Shown here in pieces: positions 32,837 to 45,183 of a DNA stretch of 64,000 bases. Below the pieces are notes generated by a model, which saw nothing but the letters and a program-made list of their open reading frames with translations, was not told the origin of the DNA and ran no database searches. The translations under genes and the position numbers were made by a program. The DNA comes from Lepus europaeus. Its lineage: Eukaryota; Chordata; Mammalia; Lagomorpha; Leporidae. Within the stretch, counting starts at the first letter, position 1. The number at the start of each line of letters is the position of its first letter. The DNA lies in contig NC_084832.1 of assembly GCF_033115175.1 (NCBI RefSeq), positions 9,599,342 to 9,663,341 of the forward strand, written 5' to 3'.

Positions 32837-33182
32837 AAGACATAAGAGAGGCTGGCGCTGCGGCTCACTAGGCTAATCCTCCGCCTTCGGCGCTGGCACC
32901 CTGGGTTCTAGTCCCAGTCGGGGCGCCAGATTCTGTCCCGGTTGCCCCTCTTCCAGTCCAGCTCTCTGCTGTGGCCCGGGAGTGCAGTGGAGGATGGCCC
33001 AGGTCCTTGGGCCCTGCACCCTCATGGGAGACCAGGAGGAAGCACCTGGCTCCTAGTTTCGGATCAGCGCAGCGCCGGCCGTAGCGACCATTTGGGGGGT
33101 GAACCTATGGAAAGAAGACCTTTCTCTCTGTATCTCTCTCTAACTCTGCCTGTCAAAAAAAAAAAAAAAAGACATAAGAGAG
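32837..33182 (+). mobile_element. CSINE: CSINE, sense, young, with TSD
   Basis: The head GCTGGCGCTGCGGCTCACTA starts at 32851. The B box GGTTCTAGTCC is near 32904, and the end is CTGCCTGTC with an A tail. The 14-bp repeat aagacataagagag flanks it at 32837-32850 and 33169-33182. Confidence 0.95.
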
Positions 33183-35238
33183 AACAGAAGAAAATAAAAT
33201 CTGAGCAAAACAGAATAAAAAAGGTAATGAAAATTTACAGGGAGAGACTTCGTTCTATTTCTCTGCCTCAGAGTGAAGGCTCAAAGGAGAATTTCCTTTT
33301 ACCCTTTAGAAAATCTACGACTGGCCGAGGAGGCTGGGCACGTCCTCAGCTCCCACCTCAATACTCCATTTTTAGCATTCTCCTATTTTTAAAAATGGAT
33401 TTCAGTGAAACGTTTCATAATGTGGATTGGTTTCTTTGGGGTCTGCCTCTGCACTGTAACTGCATAAAAAAAGACATTAATAACTTCTGCGTTAATGGGT
33501 TTTTCAGAGTCTCCGAAGACTCACCTTGTACATTGCAGCTTCCTCCCACTTAGCCCCCGGCCAGCACTTGATTGGCCTTCTCAGACACCATCAGGACACA
33601 TTGCTCAAGCTACAGATTGTCCAGATGAGAAACAGCTACTACAGGCGGTGTACAGAGCTTGCTCCCACAGACACAGCAGGGCTCAGGAAACGCTCAGCTC
33701 TGAGTGGGGGCGGACCCTGCCTAGCAAGTGAAAAACGTCAATGGCGGAGGCCGCCGGGCTCCATCCCACCCTTGCAAAGTGACTCCACCTTGGTTAGTTC
33801 ATATCCTTGCCCTTTGCCAATATTCACCGTGTCATCAGATTCGCCGGGCAGGGTAGAATACCCAGAAAATTATTGGGCCAATTTGAAACCTGTAGAAGAG
33901 GTGAAGAAGATGCCATAACCTCATCATTTCCTAAGTGCATCTGCGTATGTGTGTGTGTGTGTGTGTAATATGTTAGTATGTACAACATGGTATGACGTAC
34001 TTTAAACACACAGTAAAGGCTGAGTCCGCATGTTGCCACATTTGGTCTATGACACGAGAGAATGTGAACCACCAGGGGGCAGGAACCCTGCAGGCCTGTG
34101 TTTGTCACTGTTTTTAGCCTTAAAATATCAGCCTTTTCTGATCCCAACAGAAAGTAAGTTTGCATCCCTTTAACTGTCTGTGATCAGGACTTGCAGCTGC
34201 TACCCGCCAGTGACAGCTAGGCAGACAGAAGCTGCACTCAGCTATGATAAGTAGAAGCCCACGACTCTTATAAAAGAGGACTCGACTTTCTCAGACAGCT
34301 TTAAGAAGAAATAAATGAAAATACATGTAGGTACATTCATTCAGAAGTGTACATGCAATTGTTGGAAGGTCACAGGCCACAGACTTCACAGCCTCTACAC
34401 TGAAAAGTCTCTACACTGCAAAGCCCTTTTCCTCCCAGATTGGTGGTCCTGTGATTCATTTTGAGCCAGGCTAACTTGGATTCTACCCAAAGAGTGCTTG
34501 TTCTGTAAGTCAAGATTGAGCTATACGGGTCCCTGTGTGCTCCATGGGCTGCCCTTAAAGATACAACAGTTTGGTTAATAGCTCACCAAGGCTTTGCACA
34601 GGTGATAGTATTTATGGAACTGACATGCACTCCACAGCAAATGGCTGTCCCACACTGCTAGCCACTCTGTCACAAGACTGTCAGGGGTTGCATGGGCAGG
34701 CGCTTATACCTAGGGAGCTTGGCCAACGGACAATCACAGCAATGACCCCTATCTTCAGCATCCCTCTAAGCAGACCCCACAGCCTGCACCAAACGATCAA
34801 CTCCAAGCACAACAGAAGAGAAACTGCATCAGCAGCTGCAAGTACGTGGCACACAATGAAAGGCTGGTGCCAAGATTTGGATTTGTAGTTGTGATTCAGT
34901 TGCATGGCAGCTGAAAGTATAGAGTTTGGATGCAGTGGACTTCATTCTGCTTCTTGGTTTCCCTTTCAATATTTACTGAATCACCCTCATCCTCAGTTTC
35001 CTGAAACAGAACTGACATGAATGAAAAAAAAAATCCCCATTTTCCAGTTACTGTAAGTAGTAAATGTAGGGAAGTAAATTTAGGTTAACAGTTTTCCACA
35101 GTGCCTATCAGATGTTAAAGATTCAAAAGTTTCCAGGAACAGAATGGTAAATGCAAGATGATTCTAACTTACAAATGCATACAAGCATTAAAACATCACT
35201 GTTAACCCACAAATGTTTATAATTAACATATCACCATT
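33183..35238. other. Unassigned sequence with a (GT)n run
   Basis: No gene was recognised. A short (TG)n microsatellite is at about 33949-33966. The 33480-33780 stretch is more GC-rich and open in two frames over about 80-130 codons but matches no family I recognise. Confidence 0.4.
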
Positions 35239-35596
35239 GAAAACCAAGCAGAGAGGGGGCCAGCGCCATGGCTCACTTGACTAATCCTCCTCCTGCAGTG
35301 CAGACATCCCATATGGGCACCAGGTTCTAGTCCCAGCTGCTCATCTTCCAGTCCAGCTCGCTGCTGTGGCCTGGGAAGGCAGTGGAGCATGGCCCATATG
35401 TTTGGGCCCCTGCACCCACATGGGAGACCTGGAAGAAGCACCTGGCTCCTGGCTTCGGATTGGCCCAGCGCCAGCCATAGCAGCCATTTGGGTAGTGAAC
35501 CAACGGAAGGTAGACCTTTCTCTCTGTCTCCTCTCTCTCTGTCTATAACTATACCTGTCAAATAAATTAAAAAAAGAAAAGAAAACCAAGCAGAGA
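35239..35596 (+). mobile_element. CSINE: CSINE, sense, with TSD
   Basis: The head GGGGGCCAGCGCCATGGCTC starts at 35255 and the end is CCTGTCAAATAAATTAAAA. The 16-bp repeat gaaaaccaagcagaga occurs at 35239-35254 and 35581-35596. Confidence 0.95.
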
Positions 35597-35614
35597 AAGA
35601 AGAAACTGTAAGTT

Positions 35615-36060
35615 CTATGTGAGACTGATGTAGTGGTATCTTAATCTGCTCTGGTCATAAGAAAATACTATAAACTGGGTGGCTTAAACACCACAAAACT
35701 TTCACAGTTCTGGACTCTGGGAGTCAGAGATCAAAGTGCTAACTGACTTAATTCCCAGTTTGTGCCTAAGGCTCTCTTCCTGAATTGCAGATGGCTGCCT
35801 TCTTACTGTGTCCTCAAAGGGAAGGGAGTTGGGGTCAGAGGAAATGAGAGAGCAACAGCAAGAGCGAGAGAGAGAAGGGAGGGAAGCTCTGATGTCTCTT
35901 CATTTAAGAACAGTACACCTATGAGATCCTGGTCCCACCCTTACGACCTCAGTTATCTCCTTCCGGATCCCACCTACAATTATAATCACTTTGGAAGTTA
36001 TAACTTCAACATACAAACTGCAGAGATGCAGATTTGCAACAGTTCAGCCCACAGAAAACA
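35615..36060 (-). repeat. MaLR-type LTR, antisense
   Basis: The plus-strand text resembles the reverse complement of MST/MLT LTRs: 'aaaatactataaactgggtggcttaaacaccacaaaactttcacagttctgga', then 'tgtcctcaaagggaaggg', then 'ttataacttcaacatacaaactgcag...ttcagccc'. Confidence 0.72.
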
Positions 36061-36116
36061 GTAGCAGACTTTATGTGCTCTCAGAAATTTGGAAAATAAA
36101 CTCAAAAAATAACCTC

Positions 36117-36368
36117 TGGGGCCCTGGATTCTATCCCGGTTGCCCCTCTTCCAGGCCAGCTCTCTGCTATGGCCCAGGAGTGCAGTGGAGGATGGCCCAA
36201 GTCCTTGGGCCCTGTATCCGCATGGGAGACCAGGAGAAACACCTGGCTCCTGGCTTCGGACCAGCGCAGTGCGCCAGTCGCGGCGGCCATTGGAGGGTGA
36301 ATGGCAAAGAAGGACCTTTCTCTCTGTCTCTCTCTCTCACTGTCCACTCTGCTTGTCAAAAAAAAAAT
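36117..36368 (+). mobile_element. CSINE: 5'-truncated CSINE, sense
   Basis: The copy begins at GGGCCCTGGATTCTATCCCG, about 75 bases into the element, so it lacks the A box and B box. The rest is young-type, ending CTGTCCACTCTGCTTGTC plus an A run. No clear target-site duplication was found. Confidence 0.88.
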
Positions 36369-36664
36369 AGATTTCTTATAATTAATGAAATAATATTATT
36401 TCAAAGCACTTAACATGTATGACATTATAGCTGCTTAATACATTTCAGTCTACTGTTATTATAATACACTGTTTACAACTTTTATATTTCACATATCTTC
36501 AACAACTGTCCAGACAGATCTCATTATTTTTCTTACTGTATGTTTATGGGACTCCATAAAAATAATTGAGGCATTCAAGATAATGTATTCCATTCTTAAA
36601 AATGTTGAACTAATTTATGATTCCATGATGAATTTATGATTTCCCCTATAGATCACTGCTTTTT

Positions 36665-37700
36665 TTAAACCAAGCCTGTTGAGATATAATTTACATTCAA
36701 TAGGAATATACCCATTTTATGTGTAAAGTTTGATACATTTTGACAAATACATATACCATTGTAACCACTACCACATGCAAAGCACAGAACACATTCATCA
36801 CCTCTGACAGGACCCCGGGTGTCCTTGTCCAGTCAAGCTTACTCTCCTCCCACCTAAAGCAATTGCTTTTTCGCTTTCTGTCTCTAGAGTTCGGTTTTTC
36901 CTGACCCATGGGGAAGATTCAAAATGTCTTGGGAAAATGGAATCAGAAGATCAAATAAATTTTCCATGAACTTTTGGAAGGCTCTTCATGTAAGTTTGTA
37001 TAAATCAAATCCCACAGTATATTTTTAATTTTTATGGCTTCTTTTGTTTAATGTTTTTCAGATTGATCCATATTGTTAAATCCATCATTAGCTCATTCCT
37101 TTTTATTGAGTAGTATTCCATTGTGTGGACGTCCCACACTTTGTGTGTAGCTTCATCTGTATGTGGCCATTGGGCTGTTTCCATCTTTTGTCTATCATGA
37201 GTGTTTCCATACATATGGACATATATTTTCATTTCTCTTTGTGTGGAATTTCTAGTTAATATGGCAGGTATATAAGATACCACCAAGTTACTCTCTGTTT
37301 TCCCACCAGCAAGTGTGATTTCCAGTATTCCACACCATCAGTGACTTCTATTGTTGAGAGTATTACTATTTGTCACCACCCTAAATGATAGAAAGTGGTA
37401 TTTTATTGTAGCTCTCATTTGTATTTCCCTGATAACTAATGATGCCAGCCATTTCTTCTTATCATTCTTGGCAGTTCACATATTGTCTTGTATAAAGTGC
37501 TTATTCAAGTATTTTGTCTGATTACAAATAATTACATCAATGTATTTCCAAACATTAAACCAACAATGCAGTCCAAGAAAACCCTATTTTGTTAGGATGC
37601 ATTATCCTTTTTATATATTTGCTCAACTCAATTTGTTGGTATTTTGTTAAGGATTTTTGCATTTCCTGTTCAAGGGGGTGTTGACTAAATCTGTCTTGCA
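36665..37700 (-). repeat. Old L1 (L1M-type) fragment, antisense
   Basis: The plus strand reads like antisense L1: 'attgagtagtattccattgtgtggacgtcccacactttg', 'atgtggccattgggctgtttccatctttt' and, near 37640, 'tttgttggtattttgttaaggatttttgcat', which maps to the ORF2 reverse-transcriptase region. It is heavily diverged and gapped. Confidence 0.65.
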
Positions 37701-39389
37701 TCATTTCATTTGAGAAATCAGTGCTGCTTTTAACTTTGTTCTCATCTGTGCAATGTATTTTTCTCTTTCATTTAAAGTTTAGCTTTTTATAGTTATAAAG
37801 TAATTTAATTATGATATTTCTTGGAGTGTATATTTGTATGTGTATCTATTTATCCTTTTTAAACTTTGTTAAGCTTATTGGAGCTATGCTTACAAGAACT
37901 TTATCAAGTTTAGAAAAATATAAACAATTTTTTCAATTAATTTTGTGTTCTCACAACTATGGAACTACAACAATTTTAGACTGGTTGATGACACTGCAGA
38001 TCATCATAGCTTTGTTGAGTTTTTGGCTTAGTGTTATCCTTTGAAAATGTTTTTTATATTTGAACTTTAAATTCCTTATTTTTTAATTACATCTATTTCC
38101 AAGTCTATTTCTGTTGATGTGTCTTCCCCCTAAATATGGGTCACATCTTTTCTGCTTCTTTGCATGTCTATTAATTTTTAGTAAGATAATAATGATATTG
38201 CAAATGTTGCATTGTTATACTTTGCTGTCTCCTTTAAAGAGTCCTAGGTTTCTCTGGTTAGGCATTCAATTGGATATCAGCTTGATCCTTTAGACACTTA
38301 TTTTTGTGCTTCAATACAGTTGGCCTGGAGTAGCCTTTGCTATGTGGCTACTTGAGATCTGCTACTTAGGTCTGACCTTCCAGAACCTCTACCAAACCTG
38401 ATTTTCTATAGTCTCAACTGAACGCTTTGGGTACTCAAGAAGGTCTTGCTGTCCAACATGTCCATTATCTCCCAGTGCTGTTTCAGGCCTGGGATTTATT
38501 CAGCTACAGCCCCATGGTAGTTATATCTGGCTCAGCCTTGTACAAATTAATCCTAGGCATATGAAGAGCGGGGGTCATCCCAAGTTCATCGGGACACCAT
38601 TTGCATTCTGTAGCTCTCTGAGTAGCTCCCCTCTATCCAGTACTCTTGCCTGCACATGTCAGTTTTCTCTTCCTCCATCTTCTCAGCTCAGTATAATTGC
38701 TATGCTCTACTTGTGTTCTCCCACCATGGTCCATAAAGTACTTTCAGGCAGAAATCTGAGGCAACCATAGGATCTGCATCATTAGCTTTTCTTCCTGATG
38801 CATCAGGAGAATGAGCTGCCTGTTATCAAATATCTGAAAACAGTTATTCCCTATGTAATGCCCAACATTATAATGGATCATAGAAGGGGATGAGTCTCAT
38901 ATCACTTATTCTTTCATGGTTAGAGTTCTTATGCATTTCCATATACATTCACTATATAATAGGTCATTTGCATTATACTCATTTTAAAAATTAATCTACA
39001 GTATTCCACTAGACCATATAAAGGTCAAGAACATTTATCCTTCATATTTATAGAACTTGAAATCTGGCAAAATTCTTGGCAGGTAATTAGCATTGATAAG
39101 AAGTGTTCATTGAATTGATATATGTGATGTATCCTCTCTCCTGACTCTGGCCTTGGGAATTCCAGATGTGTATTAGCAAATTGCCTCAGCTTTATGTTTT
39201 ATTGACCTTGTTTTCCCATCATTGCTTCTGCTTCCTTCAGATATGGAACTGTGTGGCTTAATGCTAATCAGATAAATCTACCTTTATTCCTATGTATTTC
39301 TTTACATGATTCTTGACTTCAATACTTTGAACTAGATTATATCTCAAGTCCAACAAAATTAGTAAAAAGCAGGAAAAGTGTGAACTTCT
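37701..39389. other. Unassigned, probably old repeat debris
   Basis: No gene recognised. Composition and T-rich phrasing suggest further decayed LINE or LTR sequence, but none can be named. Confidence 0.4.
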
Positions 39390-40015
39390 TTCCTTGGCAG
39401 ACCTATACAAATCAGATAACATGTACTAGTCATTTTTATCCCTATAATGAAATACCTGGACAAGGTAATGTTACAATGTAAAGGGGTTTATTTTGGCTCT
39501 CAGATCTAGAGGTTCAAGTCCACACTCAGACAGTTCCTATGGTTTGGTCTCTCTGATCTCAGCAGATGGCAATGGCTGACTGAATGCAGAGGAGGAATCA
39601 CATGGTGAGCCAGAAAGCAAAGAAAGGCTATGCCCAAACTCAGGCTTTTAGAACAGTACTCCTGTAAGAACAACCTTTTCGTTTTAAAAACTATTTATCT
39701 ATTTGAAAGGCAGAGTTAGAGACAGAGAAAGAGAGAGGCAAACACAGAGAGATCTGTCATCCGCTGGTTCACTCCCCCGTGGCCACAATGGCTAGGCCAA
39801 AGCTAGAAACATGGAATTCCATCCAGATCCTGATATAGGGAGAAAAGGATGCAGTACTTGGATCATCTTCCAAAGGCACACACTCACTGACCTGCAGACC
39901 TCCCACTAGACCACAACTCTTAAAAGTTCCACCAAGTCCCAACCTTGAGACATGCCTTCCACATATGGACCTCTAGGGCCACCCAAACTAATATCTGAAT
40001 CACAGTAACACTGAT
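39390..40015 (-). repeat. Possible MaLR-like LTR, antisense, split by SINE
   Basis: 'tgaaatacctggacaaggtaatg...aaaggggtttattttggctctcagatctagaggttcaagtcca' resembles the reverse complement of a MaLR-type LTR end. It seems to resume after the SINE with 'gttccaccaagtcccaaccttgagacatgcc'. Confidence 0.45.
39683..39925 (-). mobile_element. CSINE: Older CSINE fragment, antisense
   Basis: The plus strand has 'tatttatctatttgaaaggcagagttagagacagag' followed by a decayed body with TCCGCTGGTTCACTCCCCCG; the head is missing or unrecognisable. Confidence 0.75.
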
Positions 40016-40209
40016 AGAATGTAAGCAATACTTGATATGTAATATGTTGTTATCCCCACACTCTCACTTAATCTGCCTTTATAGAGACACAAATAGAAGA
40101 GATTTCACCACTTTTCCATTCTCAAATTTAGGTTACTAGGAATACACAATGGATAATTTGCCAGTCCTGATACTTTGCTTACTTGCCTTTTATGTACAAA
40201 GTTATTTTT

Positions 40210-40556
40210 AGGTGTAATTTATTTATTTTTGTTGATTTGAAAGGAAGAATGATAGAAAGAGACAGAAAGGGACAGAGACATCTCTTATCTGCTATGTCAC
40301 TCCCCAAATGCTCACAACAGTCAAGTTTAAGCCAGACTGAATCAGGAAGCCAGAAGCCAGGAACTCCATCCAGACCTCCAGTGTGGACGGCAGGGACCCA
40401 AATACTTCAGCCATTAATTGCTACTTTCCAGGATGCACATTAGCAGAAAGCTGAGTCAGAAGCAGAGGTTGGACTCAATCCCAAGCACTCTGCTAGAGGA
40501 TATGGGTGTGAAAACCAGCAAGTCATCCTGCTGCACCATACCACCTGCCCCTACAC
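40210..40556 (-). mobile_element. CSINE: Older CSINE, antisense
   Basis: The plus strand begins TTTATTTATTTTTGTTGATTTGAAAGG and ends near 'ctgctgcaccataccacctgcccct', the complement of a diverged SINE head. Confidence 0.75.
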
Positions 40557-40617
40557 GCAAAATTCTCCATGTGACATGGACTTGCATTCACTGTTCGTGT
40601 TTTTTCCACCTCACTTG

Positions 40618-42876
40618 TTTTTTTATTAAACTTTTATGAATATAAATTTCCAAAGTACAGCTTATGGATTACAGTGGCTTCCCCCTCCCATAACTTCCCT
40701 CCCACCCGCAGTCCTCCCCTTTCCCACTCCCTCTCCCCTTCCATTCACATCAAGATTCATTTTCAATTCTCTTTATATACAGAAGATCAGTTTAGTATAT
40801 ATTAAGTAAAGATTTCAACAGTTTGCCCCCACATAGCAACACAAAGTGAAAAAATACTGTTGGAGTACTAGTTATAGCATTAAATAACAGTGTACAGCAC
40901 ATTAAAGACAGAGATCCTACATGAGGTTTTTTAAAAATTAATTAATTTTCTATGCCATTTCCAATTTAACACCAGGTTTTTTTCCATTTCCAATTATCTT
41001 TATATACAGAAGATAGATTCTGTATATACTTAGTAAAGATTTCATCAGTTTGCACCCACACAGAAACACAAAGTGTAAAAAATACTGTTTCAGTACTAGT
41101 TTTAGCATCACTTCACATTAGACAACACATTAAGGACAGATCCCACATGAGATGTAAGTACACAGTAGACTCCTGTTGCTGACTTAACAATTTGACAATC
41201 TTGTTTATGGCGCCAGTAATCTCCCTAGGCTCTAGTCATGAGTTGCCAAGGCTATGGAATCCTTTAAAGTTCGCCAACTTTGATCTTATTCCGATAGGGT
41301 CATGGTCAAAGTGGAAGTTCTCTCCTCCATTCGGAGAAAGGTACCTCCTTCTTTGATGGCCCTGTTCTTTCCACTGGGGTCTCACTCGCAGAGATCTTTC
41401 ATTTAGGTCTTCTTCTTTTTTTTTTTTTTCTTTTCCATGGTGTCTTGGCTTTCCATGCCTACAATACTCTCATGGGCTCTTCAGCCAGATCCGAATGCCT
41501 TAAGGGCTGATTCTGAAGCCAGAGTGCTGTTTAGGACATCTGCCATTCTATCAGTCTGCTGTGCATCCCGCTTCCCATGTTGGATCATTCTCTCCCTTTT
41601 TGATTCTCTCAGTTAGTATTAGCAGACACTTGTCTTGTTTGTGTGATCCCTTTTACTCTTAGACCTATCAGAGTCATCAATTGTGTACTGAAATTGATCA
41701 CTTGGACTAATGAGATGGCATTGGTACATGCCACCTTGATGGGATTGTATTGGAATCCCCTGGCACATTTCGAACTCCCCCATTTGAGGCAAGTCCGATT
41801 GAGCATGTCCCAAATTGTACATCTCCTCCCTCTCTTTTTCTCATTCTTATATTTAACCGGGATCACTTTTCAGTTAAAATTTAAACACCTTAGAATAATT
41901 GTGTGTTAATTACTGAGTTCAACCACTAGTACTAGAACAACAACAACAACAAATACTAAAAAGGATAAAGTATTACATTGTACATCAACAGTCAGCACAA
42001 GAGCTGATCAGGTCATTGTTTCTTATAGTGTCCATTTCACTTCCACAGGTTTCCCCTTTGGTGCTCAGTTGTCACCGATCAGGGAAAACAATTGATATTT
42101 GTCTCTTTGGGACTGGCTTAATTCACTCAGCATGATGTTTTCCAGATTCCTCCATCTTGTTGCAAATGACCGGGTTTCATTGTTTCTTACTGCTGTATAG
42201 TATTTTATGGAGTACATGTCCCATAATTTCTTTATCCAGTCTACTGTTGTTGGGCATTTGGGTTGGTTCCAGGTCTTAGCTATTGTGAATTCAGCTGCAA
42301 TAAACATTAATGTGCAGATGGCTTTTTTATTTGCCAATTTAATTTCCTTTGGGTAAATTCCAAGGAGTGGGATCGCTGGGTTGTATGGTAGGGTTATGTT
42401 CAGGTTTCTGAGGAATCTCCAGACTGACTTCCATAGTGGCTTAACCAGTTTGCATTCCCACCAACAGTGGGTTAGTGTCCCTTTTTCCCCACATCCTCTC
42501 CAGCATCTATTGTTGGTAGATTTCTGAGTGTGAACCATTCTAACCGGGGTGAGGTGAAACCTCATTGTGGTTTTGATTTGCATTTCTCTGATTGCTAGTG
42601 ATCTTGAACATTTTTTCATGTGTCTGTTGGCCACTTGGATTTCCTCTTTTGGAAAATCTCTATTGAGGTCCTTGGCCCATCTCTTAAGTGGGTTGTTTGT
42701 TTTGTTGTTGTGGATTTTCTTGATTTCCTTGTAGATTCTGGTTATCAACCCTTTATCTGTAGTATAGTTTGCAAATATTTTTTCCCATTCTGTCAGTTGC
42801 CCCTTCACTTTCCTGACTTTCTTTTGAAGTAGAAGAACTTCTCAATTTGACGCAATCCTAAATGTTAATTTTCTTT
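40618..42876 (-). mobile_element. 5'-truncated L1, antisense
   Basis: The 3' end is at about 40618, and the 5' truncation is near 42876 within ORF2, about 40 bases upstream of the MKGQLTEWEKIF segment. It has a bipartite 3' UTR. The unit from about 40640 to 40925 is repeated in diverged form at about 40985-41150, each carrying a CTTTATATACAGAAGAT block and a CACAAAGTG block on the plus strand. Target-site duplication was not resolved. Confidence 0.88.
42065..42840 (-). pseudogene. L1 ORF2 C-terminal fragment with intact frame
   Basis: An open frame of 247 codons covers the C-terminal region of ORF2p: [88 protein letters not shown] and LSQSQRDKYQLFSLIGDN then stop. In L1 this region follows the reverse transcriptase and includes the Cys-rich domain; the HLTPVRM and CGEKGTLTHCWW parts are visible. 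Endonuclease and reverse transcriptase are missing through 5' truncation, so it is inactive. Good frame integrity implies a fairly recent insertion. Confidence 0.92.
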
Positions 42877-43915
42877 CTCAGATCTATATCTATACTTTAT
42901 CATCAACATCCTATCATTTGATCTACACCTCACTACATCTACTATTGGTAATGAATGTTTACAAAAATAAAAGTTCCCTTTTGTCAGTAATTGCAAGATT
43001 ATTACAAGAATCAAATAAGTTATTGAATGAAGAATTTCTATACTGTAGTGCCTTAGCACAGTAGATGTTCAACAAATGTTTTCTAAATCAAAACAAAAAA
43101 TACATCTAAACAAACCATTAACCAACCAATAGCTCTTTGCTTATTGCTATTGTGTCCTGTAACTATGAATATAATCTTGTCATTTCAAGATCATATAACT
43201 TGAATATGTTTTCCTCTGTTCCTAAATGGTGATAAGTAATTTGTGTCTTTCACCTGATATTAGCATGTCAGATTAAGCATTTATGCTTAACTATTTTCTT
43301 CCTGTACTTTGTCAATCCTTTCAAGCTTGGTAAAAAATGAAGTGAATCTTTATCACATCACAATCTTAGTGAAGCCGCTATCCTGCATGCCCAATGAGAT
43401 GTCATAGGTTTTCTACTTTAAGATTTATTCCTTTAGCTATTCAAAGAATTAACCTTTTTATGAAAAATAAACTTAAAACTTTTGTGGTCACAACTACAAC
43501 TTCAGATACATTATTATTAGTAGTAGTATTAGTATTAAAGTGACTAGCTTGCATATACATCAAGATAGACTTTGGTGGTTAGCCACTCACTAAAGTTTTT
43601 TTATGTCTCTTGTTAAGTTCCTACAAACAACCAGCTTTTAATTATTTGCTCTAATAGGTAACAACATAATTAAAATTAATGAGCAGGCGACTATCCTGCC
43701 CTCCAAAAACTTTTCCTTTCTTTTTCTCTTTACAACATCTACCACACTTTAATGATATAAAATTGATATTCTTCTATTTCTACTGCTCATGCTTATACAT
43801 AAAAAGCTAATAAGCAGAGGAGACTCAAAAATAGGTGAACTAGAAGAACTGCAAAGAACTTATTATACTCAAAAATGAGTATTCATTCTCCAAACAAATA
43901 AATAAGAATTAATTG
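42877..43915. other. Unassigned intergenic sequence
   Basis: AT-rich, no recognised gene or repeat. Confidence 0.45.
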
Positions 43916-43919
43916 CAGG

Positions 43920-44235
43920 AGGCCAGCACTGTGGCATAGCAGGTAAAGCTGCCACCTGTGGTGCTAGCATCCCATGTAGGTACCAGTTTGAGTCCTGGCT
44001 GTTCCACTTCTGATCCAGCTCCCTGCTAATGCACCTAGGGAAGTGCTTTGGCCCCTGCACCCATGTGGGAGACCAAGGTAAAGCCCCTGCCTCCTGGCCT
44101 CAGTCTGACCCAGCCCCAGCTATTGTGGCCATTTGAGCAGTGAACCAGCAGATGAAAATTCTTTGTCTATCCATCTCTCTGTCTCTCTCTGTAACTCTGA
44201 CTTTCAAGTAAATAATGAAATCTATTTTTTTAAAA
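43920..44235 (+). mobile_element. CSINE: CSINE, sense, older
   Basis: Head GAGGCCAGCACTGTGGCATA, body TTCTGATCCAGCTCCCTGC and end CTTTCAAGTAAATAATGAAAT. Confidence 0.87.
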
Positions 44236-44344
44236 ATGAATTGCATACCCAGGTATAAGAACAGATGGAAAAAATTTCATGTAGTGGCAACTCTAAGTGA
44301 CATGTCCTTAAATCAAGAGTATTGTGAAGTGGACCATTAAATAT

Positions 44345-44893
44345 GAGGTTATTTCAAATGTTTATGGGAAACTTGCATTATCTTTTCATTCTGGTTTTCC
44401 ATAAATTTTTGAAAGTTTCTTCATCATTTCCAACCCACATAACCACTTTGTAATAAGCATGATGCTAAGCTTGTACTGAAAAGGTGCCTAGAACAAAGGA
44501 CACGGGGGAGAGAGAGTGGTGACAAATCTGGAATCTTAAGAGCCTTATTCATTCTAAATTGCTGGAACAATTTCCTATTCAACATGTGCACTTCATCCAT
44601 ATAAACCTCACCTCTGCACCAGCAATACCTTCCATTTGTGTGATGAGGATTAGCATTGACCAGTAACTTCCTTCACCCCTTCCGTAAACCAGGTTGCCCC
44701 TTGATTCCTGGTGAGCTGGATGACAGCAGCAGCAAGAATTGCCACACCGGGATTAAACTTAGAGAAGGTTGCAGGGGGGAAAACACAGCACCACCCCATG
44801 GGAACAGTGGGAGATGGTCACAGTTTGGGGATGCATTTTTAATGTTTTAATGTTCATAGGAAAAGATAATGCAAGTTTGATGTTCGTGGAAAC
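44345..44893. other. Unassigned stretch with short palindromic blocks
   Basis: Two A/T-rich blocks (44345-44420 and 44835-44893) carry 'aaatgtttatgggaaac', 'ggttttccataaatttttgaaag' and 'gttcataggaaaagataatgcaag', resembling the palindromic repeat at 26725. The DNA between is unrecognised. Confidence 0.3.
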
Positions 44894-44961
44894 GTTACGT
44901 CACAATTCACCGTAAGAACTGACACAGTCTGCCTTGTGGATCTATTCACAGGCTAAGGAAG

Positions 44962-45175
44962 AGGACACATGTGCTTCTGCAGAGTGGACTCTACCTGGCT
45001 CCCTCGGGAGCCCGACATGGACCCGGAACCCCATTTGAAACCATCTCCCAAACCACGCTGAACGTGGTGGACCAGGACACAGTGTCAGGCATGGGGGTCA
45101 TCATCCACATCATCGAAAAGGACAAAATCACCACCCAGTGTGTGTTTTAAGAAAATAAAGCAGCTTGTCTTACAT
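44962..45175 (+). pseudogene. PSMB3: PSMB3 (proteasome beta-3) processed pseudogene, 3' fragment
   Basis: PSMB3 is a non-catalytic beta subunit of the 20S proteasome core. The fragment covers only the C-terminal coding part: a decayed TCA...ESLW region near 44968-45010, then EPDMDPE, and after a shift [17 protein letters not shown], identical in layout to the family C-terminus. It ends QCVF-stop instead of the usual tail. A polyadenylation signal AATAAAG lies near 45155, and an A run (TAAAAAAAA) ends it near 45183. No introns and 5' truncation indicate an L1-mediated retrocopy. Target-site duplication was not found. Confidence 0.85.
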
Positions 45176-45183
45176 AAAAAAAA

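Noticed and set aside
33495..33918. 78-130 codon frames in a GC-richer stretch
   Set aside because: No recognised domain, overlapping frames with equal support, no splice or start context that favours any.
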